NCBI RefSeq assembly: GCF_000374525.1
Contig: NZ_KB894575.1
Location: 124,001-188,000, forward strand
DNA from: Amorphus coralli DSM 19760
GTDB lineage: Bacteria > Pseudomonadota > Alphaproteobacteria > Rhizobiales > Amorphaceae
Direction of reading: 5' to 3'
Length of the DNA stretch: 64,000 nucleotides
The notes under the pieces are model-generated. The model had not been told where the DNA came from. It worked only from the letters and a program-made list of their open reading frames with translations, and did no database searches. Below are positions 36,647-54,542 of the stretch, piece by piece (position 1 is the first letter of the stretch; every line of letters begins with the position of its first letter). The position numbers were made by a program, and so were the translations under genes.

Positions 36647-39310
36647 TCAATCGCCCGACGCCAGCAGCGCGAAGGGATAGCCCGAGAAGAGATCGGCGAT
36701 CCGCGCAGGGCCGCCGTCACGGCGGGCGCCGGTGATGGCATCGACGTAGCCGCCGGTCCGTTCGGGCAGCAACACCGCCGTCTCGCCCCAGATCGCCTCC
36801 GATCGCGGATCGGGTCCGGCCTCGACCAGCGCGTAGGTCAGGCGCGGGACGACGGCCACCACTTCGCCTTGTCCGCGCGCGAACGCCACCACGTGGCGCG
36901 CCGCCGGTCCGCTCACCTCCAGCGGCGAATAGGCGCCCCGGGTGACGATCTCCGGCATCCGGGCGCGCACCTCCAGGCCACGCTGCACGATGCGCTGTTT
37001 GACCAGGCCGAGCGGCAGCAGGCCCGTGGCCGGCCAGCCTGGCAAATCCTCGTCGATCAGCCCGGCGAGGCGCTCGAAGTCCACCGGACGGCGGTTGTCA
37101 GGATCGACCAGCGACAGGTCGCGCCCTTCCGATCCCTGGTAGATGTCGGGCACGCCGGGCGCCGCCATCTTGAGGACGGTCTGCGCCCAGCTCGTGAGCG
37201 TACCAGCGCGGATGAAGGGCACGATCGTCCGGATGAAATCGTCGAGGAAGTCGCCTTCGGCCGGATCGAGCAGCGCGGTCGCATAGGCGCGCACGCTCGC
37301 CTCGTAATCGGCGTCGATACCGGTCCAGCTTGTGCGAGTCTTCGCCTCGCGCAGCGCCTTTTCGACGTAAGCGGTGAAGCGCTCACCGAGCGCCGCCAGC
37401 CCTTCCTCATCGTCAGGGCCGAGTTCCGGCGGCCAGACGCCGGCGAGCGCCTGAAACAGCAACCATTCCGTCTCCGGCTCCGGTGCTGGCCCGCCGGAAC
37501 GGATCTCCACCCGTCCGATGGTCATCTCGCGCCAGCGCGTCACCGCGGCGCCCCATGTCTCCGGCGCCTCGCTGATGGCATAGAGGCGCGCGCGGGCGTC
37601 CTCGCCGCGCTTGGTGTCGTGGGTGGCTGTGGCCAGCAGGCCGAGGGGCTGTTCGGAAACGCGGCGGGTCATGGCGGCGTGGAAGTCGTCCGGCGCCATG
37701 CGGATATCGTCCGGATCGCCACCCACCTCGTTGACCGCGATAAGCCGGTTGAACCGGTAGAAGAGCGTGTCCTCGATGGCCTTGGCCATAACCGGGCCGG
37801 TGAGTTGCTGGAGCTTCACCCGGAAGAGCGTGGCCGTAGCGGCATGCGCCCGCGCGACCTCCCCCGTCAGTGCGGCACGAATGACGGCCAGGGCGCGGGG
37901 ATCGGGGCGCGGCGCGGCGGCTTCCGCCGCATCGAGCACGTCCTCCAGGAGCGCCCGGTCCCGGTCCGGCATGCCTGCGCTCGTGCCGTAGGTCCGGTAG
38001 ACGGGAAACTCAAGGATCAGCGCGATCAGCGCCGTTTCCAGCGCCTCGCGCGAGACGTCGGTATCCGGTGCATCGGCGCCGGCGATCGTGACCAGCGACG
38101 TCACCAACCCGGAAAATTCGCCGGCAAAGTTGTTGGTCGCCATCAGCAGCTTGGCGTCACGGCGCTCCTCGTCGAGATCCACCGGCTGCCCGAGCCCGGC
38201 CTCGTAGGCGGCGTGCAGCGGATCGGCCAGGGCCTCGTCGGTCATCAACCCGCCGAGCGCGGTGATGAACTCGTAGCCGGTGGTGCCTTCGATGGGCCAG
38301 TCGGCCGGCAGGGCCTCGTGCCCTTCCAGAATCTTCTCCACGTGGATGGGCACGTCGGGCCCGACGGCGGCCCGCAGCCGCTCCAGGTAGCCGGCGGGAT
38401 CGGCCAGTCCGTCTACGTGATCGACGCGCAGGCCGTCCACCGTCCCGCTCGTCACCAGGTCAAGGATCAGCCGGTGCGTGTCGGTGAAGACCGCCTCGTC
38501 CTCCACCCGCATTCCCACCAGCCCCGTCACCTCGAAGAAACGGCGGTAGGAGAGGTGACGGCGGGCGTCCTGCCAGAAGGTCAGCCGCCAGGGCTGCGCC
38601 TCGTGAAGCGCCGCGATCAGCGCGTGGTCGGCGGAGAGACGGGCCAGTTCGCCGTCGAGTTCCTCCATCGCCGCGTCGGAAGCCAGCCGTCCGGCCACGG
38701 CGGCGTGGAAGGCCTCTTCATTCTCGGCCGTCGCATCCGCCCCCAGCGAGGCAATGTCCTTCAGGAGCGGGCTGTCGCTGGCATGGCCGAGCCGGCGGTA
38801 GCTCAATGGCGCCAGCGGGAACCGGTTTTCGAAATAGCCGAGCACCAGGCGCCCGGCCTCGCGGTCCGCCTCGAGCCTCAGTTCGCCGTCGGCGAGAATG
38901 GCGGAGAAGTCCTTGCCGAGCATCGGCAGCGTCAGCCGCTCGCGCCAGTCGATGTCGAAATGGCGGGCGTACGGGCTGTCGGCGCCGCATTCGATGACGT
39001 CGCGCCACCAGGCGTTTTCCAACGACGCGGCCATGTGGTTGGGCACGATGTCGACGATCAGGCCGAGACCGGCGGCGCGCAGCGCGGCGCTCAGGGTGTC
39101 GAGCCCCGCGCGCCCGCCGATCGCCGGATCCACCGCGTTGCAGTCGGTGACGTCGTAGCCGTGGGTGGAGCCGGAGACGGCGGTGAAGACGGGCGACAGG
39201 TAGAGATGGCTGACGCCGAGCCGTTCCAGGTAGGGCACGATCCCGACGGCGCGCTCGAACGTCATGCCGTCGCGCATCTGCAGCCGGTAGGTTGCGATCA
39301 GCGGCATCAT
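36647..39310 (-). CDS. treY: maltooligosyltrehalose synthase
   Basis: This 887-residue GH13 enzyme isomerises the reducing-end alpha-1,4 link of maltooligosaccharides to the alpha,alpha-1,1 link of trehalose. MPLIATYRLQMRDGMTFE, SHLYLSPVFTAVSGSTHGYD, TVDGLRVDHVDGLADPAGYL (nucleophile Asp) and IHVEKILEGHEALP (acid Glu) match TreY. GVPDIYQGSEGRDLSLVDPDN is the C-terminal signature. The ATG at 39310 overlaps the treZ TGA (ATGA). It is the last gene of the glgE operon. Confidence 0.95.
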   Translation of the reverse strand: MMPLIATYRLQMRDGMTFERAVGIVPYLERLGVSHLYLSPVFTAVSGSTHGYDVTDCNAVDPAIGGRAGLDTLSAALRAAGLGLIVDIVPNHMAASLENAWWRDVIECGADSPYARHFDIDWRERLTLPMLGKDFSAILADGELRLEADREAGRLVLGYFENRFPLAPLSYRRLGHASDSPLLKDIASLGADATAENEEAFHAAVAGRLASDAAMEELDGELARLSADHALIAALHEAQPWRLTFWQDARRHLSYRRFFEVTGLVGMRVEDEAVFTDTHRLILDLVTSGTVDGLRVDHVDGLADPAGYLERLRAAVGPDVPIHVEKILEGHEALPADWPIEGTTGYEFITALGGLMTDEALADPLHAAYEAGLGQPVDLDEERRDAKLLMATNNFAGEFSGLVTSLVTIAGADAPDTDVSREALETALIALILEFPVYRTYGTSAGMPDRDRALLEDVLDAAEAAAPRPDPRALAVIRAALTGEVARAHAATATLFRVKLQQLTGPVMAKAIEDTLFYRFNRLIAVNEVGGDPDDIRMAPDDFHAAMTRRVSEQPLGLLATATHDTKRGEDARARLYAISEAPETWGAAVTRWREMTIGRVEIRSGGPAPEPETEWLLFQALAGVWPPELGPDDEEGLAALGERFTAYVEKALREAKTRTSWTGIDADYEASVRAYATALLDPAEGDFLDDFIRTIVPFIRAGTLTSWAQTVLKMAAPGVPDIYQGSEGRDLSLVDPDNRRPVDFERLAGLIDEDLPGWPATGLLPLGLVKQRIVQRGLEVRARMPEIVTRGAYSPLEVSGPAARHVVAFARGQGEVVAVVPRLTYALVEAGPDPRSEAIWGETAVLLPERTGGYVDAITGARRDGGPARIADLFSGYPFALLASGD

Positions 39311-41141
39311 CGGCCCGCCTCTGAAATGGTCACGACCACGCTGTGTGCGGCAAGCTTGCCGGGCGCCTCCGGGGCGCCGTCCGGAACGAGTCGGTAGATC
39401 GTCTCGCCCACGCCATCCGGCATGGCCATCGGCTCCGCGCTCAGGTTGGCACGCAACTGCAGCCGCCCGCCGGCGAGGGTCCAGTCGACGGCGATCACGC
39501 CCTCTTCGGAGGGCACGACCGTCCCGCAGTTGCCACCGGCTCCCTTCAGGAGCGGCACGATGCGGGCCTGGCGCAGCGCCAGAAGCTCGCGAACAAGCCC
39601 GTTCCACGCGCGCCCGGTGTCGGTGTCGAGTTTCGCCCAGTCCAGCCTGGAAGCGGCGAACGTCGTTTCCGCGTTCGGATCCGGAATGTGGTCGATCTCT
39701 TCCGGCGCGCCCTGGAAGGCGGCGAAGTGGCGGAACTCCCGCCGCCGCCCCTCGCGCACCGCGTCGGCGAGGTCGCCGTGGAAATCGGTGAAGAAGCAGA
39801 AGGGCCGGGTCTCGCCGTACTCCTCGCCCATGAACAGCAGCGGAATGTGCGGTGACAGCAGTAGGATCGCCGTCAGCACCCGCACCATGTCGCCTTCCGC
39901 AAGATCGATGAGCCGCTCGCCGAAGGCGCGGTTGCCGACCTGGTCGTGGTTCTGGATGAAGTCGACGAAGGCCGTCGGCGGCAAGTGTGCGCTCGGCTCG
40001 CCGCGCGGCGTGTCGCCGCCGTGGCGCGAGATCTCGCCCTGGAAGGCGTAGCCTTCCGCCAGCGCCCGGGCAAACTTCTCCCAGTGGTGCTCGGCGAAGT
40101 CGACATAGTACCCCTCGGTCTCGCCGGTGGCGATGACGTGGACCACGTTGTGGATGTCGTCGTTCCATTCCGCCGTGTGCAACACGACCTCACCGTCGGG
40201 GCCGCGCTCGTGGAGACGGGTGATGTTGCGGTTGTCCTCCGTCGCCAGATGGACCGGCCGATCGGTGATCCGGGCACGGATTTCTCGTGCGATCTCGATC
40301 AGGATCTCGGTGTCGGACTCGTCGTCCAGGACGTGGTCCACCGCGTCGAGGCGCAGCCCGTCGAGGTGAAACTCCTCCAGCCAGTAGAGGGCGTTCTCGA
40401 TGAAGAAGCGGCGCACCGGCGGCTTCTCATAGGCGATGGCGTCGCCCCACGGCGTATGGCGGTCGGCGTGGAAGAAGTCCTTCGCATAGGCGTGGAGATA
40501 GTTTCCGTCCGGCCCGAAATGGTTGAACACCACGTCGAGAAAGACCATCAGCCCGAGACCGTGGGCGGCGTCGATGAAAGCCTTGAAGTCGTCGGGCGTG
40601 CCGTAGGCGGTATGCGGTGCGTAAAGCAGCACGCCATCGTAGCCCCAGCCGCGCGTGCCGGAAAACTGCGCAACCGGCATCACCTCCACGGCTGTCACCC
40701 CCGTTTCGGCCAGGTGCGGGAGCCGCTCGATGGCGGCCCGGAAGGTGCCTTCCGGCGTGAACGTGCCGACATGGATCTCGGTGATGACCGTGTCTTCCCA
40801 GGCCCGTCCGGGCCAGTCGGCGTGCTCCCAGCGATAGGCCGTCGGATCGACCAGCACGGACGGCCCGTGCACGTCGCCCTGCTGGCACCGCGAGGCGGGG
40901 TCCGGCACCACGGTGCCATCGCCGAGAACGTAGGCGTAGGCGGCGCCGGCGGCTGCATCGCCGTCGACCCGCTCGAACCAGCCGTCGGCGTCCTTCGCCA
41001 TCGGCCTGTCCTCGCCCGCGATCCGCAGCGTGACGGCCTCCTCGTTGGGCGCCCAGAGCCGGAACCGTGCGCCGGAGGGGCCGGTCATCTCGGCCCCCCA
41101 GGTGCACGCAAAGCGGCGCCGGTCGGGTGTGGCCGCCCCGG

Positions 41142-41145
<4 letters not shown>
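39307..41145 (-). CDS. treZ: maltooligosyltrehalose trehalohydrolase
   Basis: This 612-residue GH13 enzyme releases trehalose from maltooligosyltrehalose made by TreY. An N-terminal CBM48-like domain starts at FACTWGAEMTGPSGARFRLW. The catalytic domain has LDGLRLDAVDHVLDD, HLATEDNRNI and IQNHDQVGNRAFGERL, all typical of TreZ. The GTG at 41145 overlaps the glgX TGA (GTGA). An internal ATG (MTGPSGARF) 18 codons later is possible but would lose part of the first strand. Confidence 0.94.
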
Positions 41146-43226
<2,081 letters not shown>

Positions 43227-43243
43227 TGATGGCTGCCTGAAAG

Positions 43244-45453
43244 TCAGCGATCCGGTGCAAGCACCAGTGTCGCGAGGGGAGGAAGGGTCACCCGCGCGGA
43301 GGTGGAGCGGCCGTGCCAGCCCACGTCTTCTGCGGTGATGACGTCGCCGGTCGAAACGCCGGAGCCGCCATAGTGTTCCGCGTCCGTATTGAGGAGTTCG
43401 CGCCAGCGTCCGCCTTCCGGCAAGCCGATCCGGAAGTCGTGCCGGACGATGGGAGTCATGTTGCAGACCACCACGACCGGCCGCGCGTCGCCGCGCGCCC
43501 TGCGCATGTAGACGAAGACGGAGTTGTCGGCGTCGCCCGCCTCGATCCACTGGAAGCCCTGCGGGTCGCAATCCAGCTCGTGCAGCGCCGGTTCGGACCG
43601 ATAGAGCCGGTTCAGGTCACGCACCGCCGATTGCAGCCCGGAATGCAGCCCGTCCTGCAACAGGTGCCAGTCGAGCGACTGGTTGTGGTTCCACTCGCGC
43701 TCCTGGCCGAACTCGCCGCCCATGAACAGCAGCTTCTTGCCGGGGTGGGTCCACATGAAGCCATAGTAGGCGCGCAGGTTGGCGAACTTCTGCCAGCGGT
43801 CGCCCGGCATCTTGCCGATCATCGACCCTTTTCCGTGCACCACCTCGTCGTGGGAGAGCGGCAGCACGAAGTTCTCCGAGAAGCCGTAGTGGATGCCGAA
43901 GGTCATCCGGCCGTGATGGTGTTTGCGGTGCACGGGATCGAGGCTCATGTAGTCGAGCGTGTCGTGCATCCACCCCATGTTCCACTTGTAGCCGAAGCCG
44001 AGGCCGCCGCTGTCCACCGGCCGGCTGACACCGGGCCACGCGGTGGATTCCTCCGCCATGGTCTGCGCGCCGGGGGTGCGCTCGTAGATGCGGGTGTTCA
44101 TCTCGCGCAGGAAGGCGGTGGCATCGAGATTCTCGTTGCCGCCGTAGCGGTTGGGGATCCACTCCCCCTCCTCGCGCGAATAGTTCAGGTAGATCATCGA
44201 GGCGACGGCATCCACGCGCAGCGCGTCCACGTGGTAATGCTCCAGCCAGAACAGCGCGTTGGCCTCCAGGAAGTTGGCCACTTCCACACGGCCGAAATTG
44301 TAGATCAGCGTGTTCCAGTCGCGATGGAAGCCGAGACGCGGGTCCTCATGCTCGTACAGCGCGGTGCCGTCGAAGCGCACGAGACCATGCGCGTCTGACG
44401 GAAAATGCGCCGGCACCCAGTCGACGATAAGGCCGATATCGGCCTTGTGGAGCTTGTCGACGAAGCGGGCGAATGCCTCCGGCGGCCCGAACCGCGCCGT
44501 CGGCGCGAACAGGCCGATGGGCTGGTAGCCCCAGGAGCCGGTGAACGGGTGCTCGGTGATCGGCAGCAGCTCGACGTGGGTGAAGCCCATGTCGGTGGCG
44601 TAGTCCACCAGCAGGTCGCCGAGGCTGTCGTAGTCGAGCTCCTCGCCGCCGCCGCCACGCCGCCAGCTTCCCAGGTGCACCTCGTAGATGGAGACCGGGG
44701 CATCCAGCGCCTGCTTCTCGCGGCGCCGGTCCAGCCAGTCGGCGTCCTGCCAGTCGTGGCGGGGGAGCCCGGATACCACGGACGCCGTCGCCGGCGGGTT
44801 CTCCTGGGAGAACGAGACCGGGTCCGCCTTGAGAGGCAGAACGTCGCCCTGGACGCCGACGATCTCGTACTTGTAGAGCGCGCCGCGTTCGAGGCCGGGA
44901 ATGAACAGCTCCCAGACTCCGACGCCGAGCCGCTTGCGCATGGGATGGCGGCGGCCATCCCAGGCGTTGAACGGCCCCACCACCGACACCCGCCGCGCGT
45001 TCGGCGCCCAGACGCAGAAGGCCACGCCCTCGACGCCCTCGTGCGTGGTCGGATGGGCGCCGAGCCGGTTGTAGAGCTCCAGGTGCCGGCCCTCGCCAAG
45101 GAGATATTCGTCGAGCTCACCCAGAACCGGCGAGAACCGGTAAGGGTCATCGCGCTCCCAGACGTGATCGCCCGCAGATTGGCGCAGACGATAGGGAAAG
45201 CGCGTCGTCCGGCCGGCCACTTCACCGGCAAAGAATCCTTCCGGATGGACGCGGTCGAGCTCGGCCACCGCCGCGCCGGTGGTGGCGTCGAGCACTTCAA
45301 CCGTCGCGGCGTCGGGGGCGAAGACGTTGACCGCGAGCGGACTGCCGTCGCCCCCGAACATGCCGAGCACGGCAAACGGGTTGCCGTGGCGGCCCCGGAT
45401 GATGGATTCGATCTCCTGGTGGGACGGTGTGAGGGTGGTCGTGGGCGTGCCGG

Positions 45454-45457
<4 letters not shown>
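43244..45457 (-). CDS. glgB: 1,4-alpha-glucan branching enzyme
   Basis: This 737-residue enzyme adds alpha-1,6 branches to alpha-glucan. It has an N-terminal domain plus CBM48 ([22 protein letters not shown]), [34 protein letters not shown] (nucleophile), [14 protein letters not shown] (acid Glu) and [15 protein letters not shown]. The length matches long-form GlgB. The GTG start at 45457 overlaps the treS-pep2 TGA as GTGA. It would branch the linear glucan made by GlgE. Confidence 0.95.
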
Positions 45458-50849
<5,392 letters not shown>

Positions 50850-51349
50850 GACTATCCCTCTTCTTCGCGATATCGGGGGATCCGGAGCGATTGCTGTCCG
50901 GCTTCATGTCCGGTGCAGTCGCGGGACATGGTCCGGACACCCCTCCCCTTCGACCGGCCCAATCGGGCCAATACGCTCCATCGAAATGCCAACGCGACGC
51001 GCTCGCGTTGGTTCCTCTCCAGGTTGGTGATGCAAGCGTCAGGCCGTCTGCCCGGCCGCGCACCCGGCGCAACCAGCGGCGCTTAAAAAACGTTAGTTAC
51101 CGCGGCTGACATTCCGGCTATGCTTATCCCCATCAGATGCACCGTTGGTCGGTCTGTGAGCGACCGGAAGAGGTCGGCCCGGCGGACACCTATGTCATTC
51201 TGACTATTCATCGCCGTTGCGCATGGCGATGATACGACGTTTCACACGATTGCCCGGCTGGCGCGCGACGAGGCGACGGCCCGCCGGCATGTCCATCCAC
51301 CCAGACCTCACCCGCTGCCAAACCTTCCCGAGGGACTGACCGCATCTGC
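50850..51349. promoter_or_regulatory. divergent intergenic region between glgE and bphO
   Basis: No gene is visible in these 500 bases. The promoter of the glgE operon (minus) and that of bphO (plus) should both lie here. An 8-bp hairpin TCATCGCC-N9-GGCGATGA lies at 51208-51232. An A-run, GCTTAAAAAACG, occurs near 51081-51092. I could not assign promoter hexamers. Confidence 0.45.
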
Positions 51350-51910
51350 ATGTCGACCGTATCGCGCCGTACCGTTCTCAGGGATCAGACGTCAGAAGCC
51401 CACGCCACGCTCGACGCGCGCGTCTCTCCGCTTCTGAGCGCCGAGGGCTACCGCGACTATCTCGTCGGTCTCCACGCCTTCCGCCACGCGACCGAGGAGC
51501 GTCTGCGGACAGCGGCGTTCCCGGCGGAGTTCGATGGCTGGGCCCCGACCCGCATTGCGGCGCATCTGCAGGACGATCTCGCCGATCTCGATGCGACGCC
51601 CGCCCCGGTGGCGCTGCCGATACCCGAGGCGCCCGATCAGTCGGAAGTCTGCGGCATCGCCTACGTACTCGAAGGCTCCGCCTTCGGTGCCCGCATTCTC
51701 ATCCGCATGGCCAGGGAACTCGGGCACGACGAAACCCGCGGCGCCCGCCATCTCGCGGCCCAGAGCCGCAACCTCGACAACTGGCGGCGGTTCCAGGCCT
51801 GTCTCGACAGCGCCGAGCCCTTCGACCTGGACCGCGCCGTGACCGCTGCACAGGCGACCTTCCGTGCCGCCAGCCTTGCCTTCGAAAGACCCGTCTATGC
51901 CTCAGTCTGA
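51350..51910 (+). CDS. bphO: biliverdin-producing heme oxygenase
   Basis: This 186-residue protein of the bacterial heme oxygenase family opens heme to biliverdin, the chromophore of bacteriophytochromes. The proximal His is H18 in SEAHATLDARV, and the distal helix is GIAYVLEGSAFGARIL. It directly precedes the bacteriophytochrome gene and overlaps it by 14 bases, the usual bphO-bphP arrangement. Only a distant GAGGGA precedes the ATG. Confidence 0.88.
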   Translation: MSTVSRRTVLRDQTSEAHATLDARVSPLLSAEGYRDYLVGLHAFRHATEERLRTAAFPAEFDGWAPTRIAAHLQDDLADLDATPAPVALPIPEAPDQSEVCGIAYVLEGSAFGARILIRMARELGHDETRGARHLAAQSRNLDNWRRFQACLDSAEPFDLDRAVTAAQATFRAASLAFERPVYASV

Positions 51911-54455
51911 CACCGGCGGCCCCGCCGCCGTCGATCTCACCAACTGCGATCGCGAGCCGATCCACATCCCGGGCAGCATCCAGCCGCATGGCTGCCTGCT
52001 GGTCTGCGAACCGCGCGGCGGCGTGGTGTTGCGCCATTCGGCCAACGCCGGCGCCATGCTCGGCCTCGAGGGTCGCATCAACGGCCTGCCGCTGCACGAC
52101 CTGTTCGACGACAGCTGCGTACACGCGCTGCGCAATGCGGAAACCACCTCCAGCGATGCCTCGCGTCCCGCGCTCCTGTTCGCGCTGGAAGTTGCACCGG
52201 GGCGCAGCTTCGATGTCAGTCTTCATCGATCCGGCGAGATCGTCATCATCGAGTTCGAGCCGGCGATGCAGGCGCATCAGCCTCTGCAGCTGACCCGCGA
52301 GATGGTCGGCCGGGTTGGCGACATCGAGGACGAAGACCAGCTGATGGACAAGGCCGCGCGCCTGATCCGTTCGGCGCTGGGCTATGATCGGGTGATGATC
52401 TACCGCTTCGAGGAGGATGGCGCGGGCAAGGTCATCAGCGAGGTCAAGCGCTCCGACCTGGAGAGCTTCCTCGGTCAGTATTTTCCGGCCAGCGACATCC
52501 CGAAGCAGGCGCGGGCGCTCTATCTCGCCAATACCATCCGCATCATTTCCAACGTCGATTTCGAGCGGATCCCGCTCGTCCCGGAGATTGACGACGCCGG
52601 CAATCCGCTCGACCTCTCGTTCGCGCACCTTCGCAGCGTGTCGCCTGTCCACTGCGAATATCTGCGCAACATGGGGGTCTCCGCCTCCATGTCGATCTCC
52701 GTCATTCTCGACGGGTCGCTGTGGGGTCTGATCGCCTGCCACCACTATTCGCCGCGCATCCTGCCGATGGGCGAGCGGGTTGCGGCGGAGATGTTCGGCG
52801 ACTTCTTCTCGCTGCATCTCAACACGCTGAAGCAGAAGCACAGGCTCAACACTGCAACCGCGGCACGGGCCTCGCTCGACCGCTTCCTGCGGCGTGCGAC
52901 GCATCGCGGCGACATCGCGGAAATGCTCTCGGACAGCCTGCCGGACTTTGCCACGCTGGTTCCGTGCGATGGCGTGGGCCTGTGGCTGGACGGAAGCTTC
53001 TACGCACACGGCGCCACGCCGCCGGCCGAAGCCGTTCCGGACCTTGCCGAGCATGTCTCAGCCTCGGCGGACGGCCGTGTCTGGAGCACCCACGCCCTGT
53101 CCACTCGCCTCTCTCCTGCCGGCGATTACGCACCGGAGACGTCGGGCGTGCTTGCCATCCCGCTCTCGCAGATCCCGCGCGACTATCTCTTCTTCTTCCG
53201 CAAGGAGCTGGTGCAGACCCTCGACTGGGCCGGCAATCCGGACAAGTCCTACGACACGGGCCCGCTCGGCGACCGGCTAACACCGCGCAAGAGTTTCGCG
53301 ATCTGGAAGGAAACCGTGCGCGCCCAGTCGCAGCCGTGGACGGAGAGCGAACGCGAGATCGCCGAGGAAGCCCGCGCCGCGATGGTCGAGATCGTGCTGC
53401 GCCAGAACGAGCTCATGGCCGAGGAACGGCGCAAGTCCGACGTGCGCCAGCGCATGCTCAACCAGGAGCTCAACCACCGGGTCAAGAACATCCTGGCCAT
53501 CATCAAGTCGCTTGTCGGACATCCGGTCGACCAGCAGCAGAAGCTTGCCGACTACGTGGAAGCCCTGAAGGGTCGCCTGCAGGCGCTGTCCTTTGCCCAC
53601 GACCAGGTCGTGCGCGGCGATGGCGGCGGCATGCTCGTCGACCTGCTTGATGCCGAGCTGTCGCCCTACCGCAGCCCCACCACGGCAACCCGGCTGGACG
53701 GCCCCGGCCTGTGGCTCGACGGCCGCGCCTTCTCGGTTCTGGCCCTGGTGCTGCACGAGCTCGCCACCAACTCCGCCAAGTACGGGGCGCTGTCGCAGCC
53801 GGGCGGCGAGCTCCTCGTTTCCTGGCAGCTCGACCAGGACGGCGATTGCACCATCGACTGGCGCGAGGTGGGCGGCCCGCCGGTAGAGGCGCCATCGCGT
53901 TCCGGCTTCGGCTCGGCCCTCATCAACCGGTCGATTCCCTACGATCTCGGCGGACGCAGCTCGGTCGACTATGCCGAGAGCGGGGTCCGGGCGGAGCTGG
54001 TTATCCCGGCGCGGTTTGTTGAGCCGACGCTGGAGCCGGGCCGTTCGGACGGGACGCGGTCAACGATCGAAGCTGCGCCGGCATCCCTCTCCGAGCACGT
54101 TCGCGTCCTTCTGGTCGAGGATCACATGCTCATCGCGATGGATGTGGAAGCCAGCCTGGAGGATCACGGCCTGTCCGGCGTGATGACCACGGCCTCTTCG
54201 GCCGAAGCGCTGGAGAAGCTGCGGACCACGCCGCCAGATGTCGCCGTCCTCGACGTCAATCTGGGCGAAGAGACGTCGATACCCGTGGCTCAGGAGCTCG
54301 CCCGTCGAGGCATTCCGTTCGTTTTTGCAACGGGTTACGGGGACGGCTCCATGATCCCGAGCGACTTCGCCGCGGTCCCCGTGGTGCGCAAGCCCTACGA
54401 GGTCTCCTCGCTGATTTCCGCGCTCGCCTCGGTGCTGTCGCCGACGGCGCATTGA
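51897..54455 (+). CDS. bphP: bacteriophytochrome, HWE-type histidine kinase with C-terminal receiver
   Basis: This is an 852-residue red/far-red photoreceptor. Biliverdin would attach at C17 in TNCDREPIHIPGSIQPHG. PAS, GAF (YFPASDIPKQARALY, then the CHHYSPRILP His) and PHY domains follow. The kinase is of the HWE type, with phospho-acceptor H527 in QELNHRVKNILA, N box LHELATNSAKYGAL and the diagnostic IDWRE. A receiver domain ends the protein, with phospho-acceptor D786 in AVLDVNLG and FATGYGD and VVRKPYE. The start at 51897 overlaps the bphO stop; a frame upstream to 51864 lies inside bphO. Confidence 0.94.
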   Translation: MPQSDTGGPAAVDLTNCDREPIHIPGSIQPHGCLLVCEPRGGVVLRHSANAGAMLGLEGRINGLPLHDLFDDSCVHALRNAETTSSDASRPALLFALEVAPGRSFDVSLHRSGEIVIIEFEPAMQAHQPLQLTREMVGRVGDIEDEDQLMDKAARLIRSALGYDRVMIYRFEEDGAGKVISEVKRSDLESFLGQYFPASDIPKQARALYLANTIRIISNVDFERIPLVPEIDDAGNPLDLSFAHLRSVSPVHCEYLRNMGVSASMSISVILDGSLWGLIACHHYSPRILPMGERVAAEMFGDFFSLHLNTLKQKHRLNTATAARASLDRFLRRATHRGDIAEMLSDSLPDFATLVPCDGVGLWLDGSFYAHGATPPAEAVPDLAEHVSASADGRVWSTHALSTRLSPAGDYAPETSGVLAIPLSQIPRDYLFFFRKELVQTLDWAGNPDKSYDTGPLGDRLTPRKSFAIWKETVRAQSQPWTESEREIAEEARAAMVEIVLRQNELMAEERRKSDVRQRMLNQELNHRVKNILAIIKSLVGHPVDQQQKLADYVEALKGRLQALSFAHDQVVRGDGGGMLVDLLDAELSPYRSPTTATRLDGPGLWLDGRAFSVLALVLHELATNSAKYGALSQPGGELLVSWQLDQDGDCTIDWREVGGPPVEAPSRSGFGSALINRSIPYDLGGRSSVDYAESGVRAELVIPARFVEPTLEPGRSDGTRSTIEAAPASLSEHVRVLLVEDHMLIAMDVEASLEDHGLSGVMTTASSAEALEKLRTTPPDVAVLDVNLGEETSIPVAQELARRGIPFVFATGYGDGSMIPSDFAAVPVVRKPYEVSSLISALASVLSPTAH

Positions 54456-54490
54456 CCCGCCGGTCCCGGCACCTGCCACCGCAAGGAAAA

Positions 54491-54510
54491 GGGCGGGCCG
54501 AAGCCCGCCC
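54491..54510 (-). terminator. intrinsic terminator of the fumarylacetoacetase-family gene
   Basis: On the minus strand the RNA reads GGGCGGGC-TTCG-GCCCGCCC followed by TTTTCC: an 8-bp GC stem with a stable TTCG tetraloop and a T-run. It also separates the convergent bphP gene. Confidence 0.8.
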
Positions 54511-54542
54511 CTGATGATATCCGTCGATAAGCCGCGGGTCGC

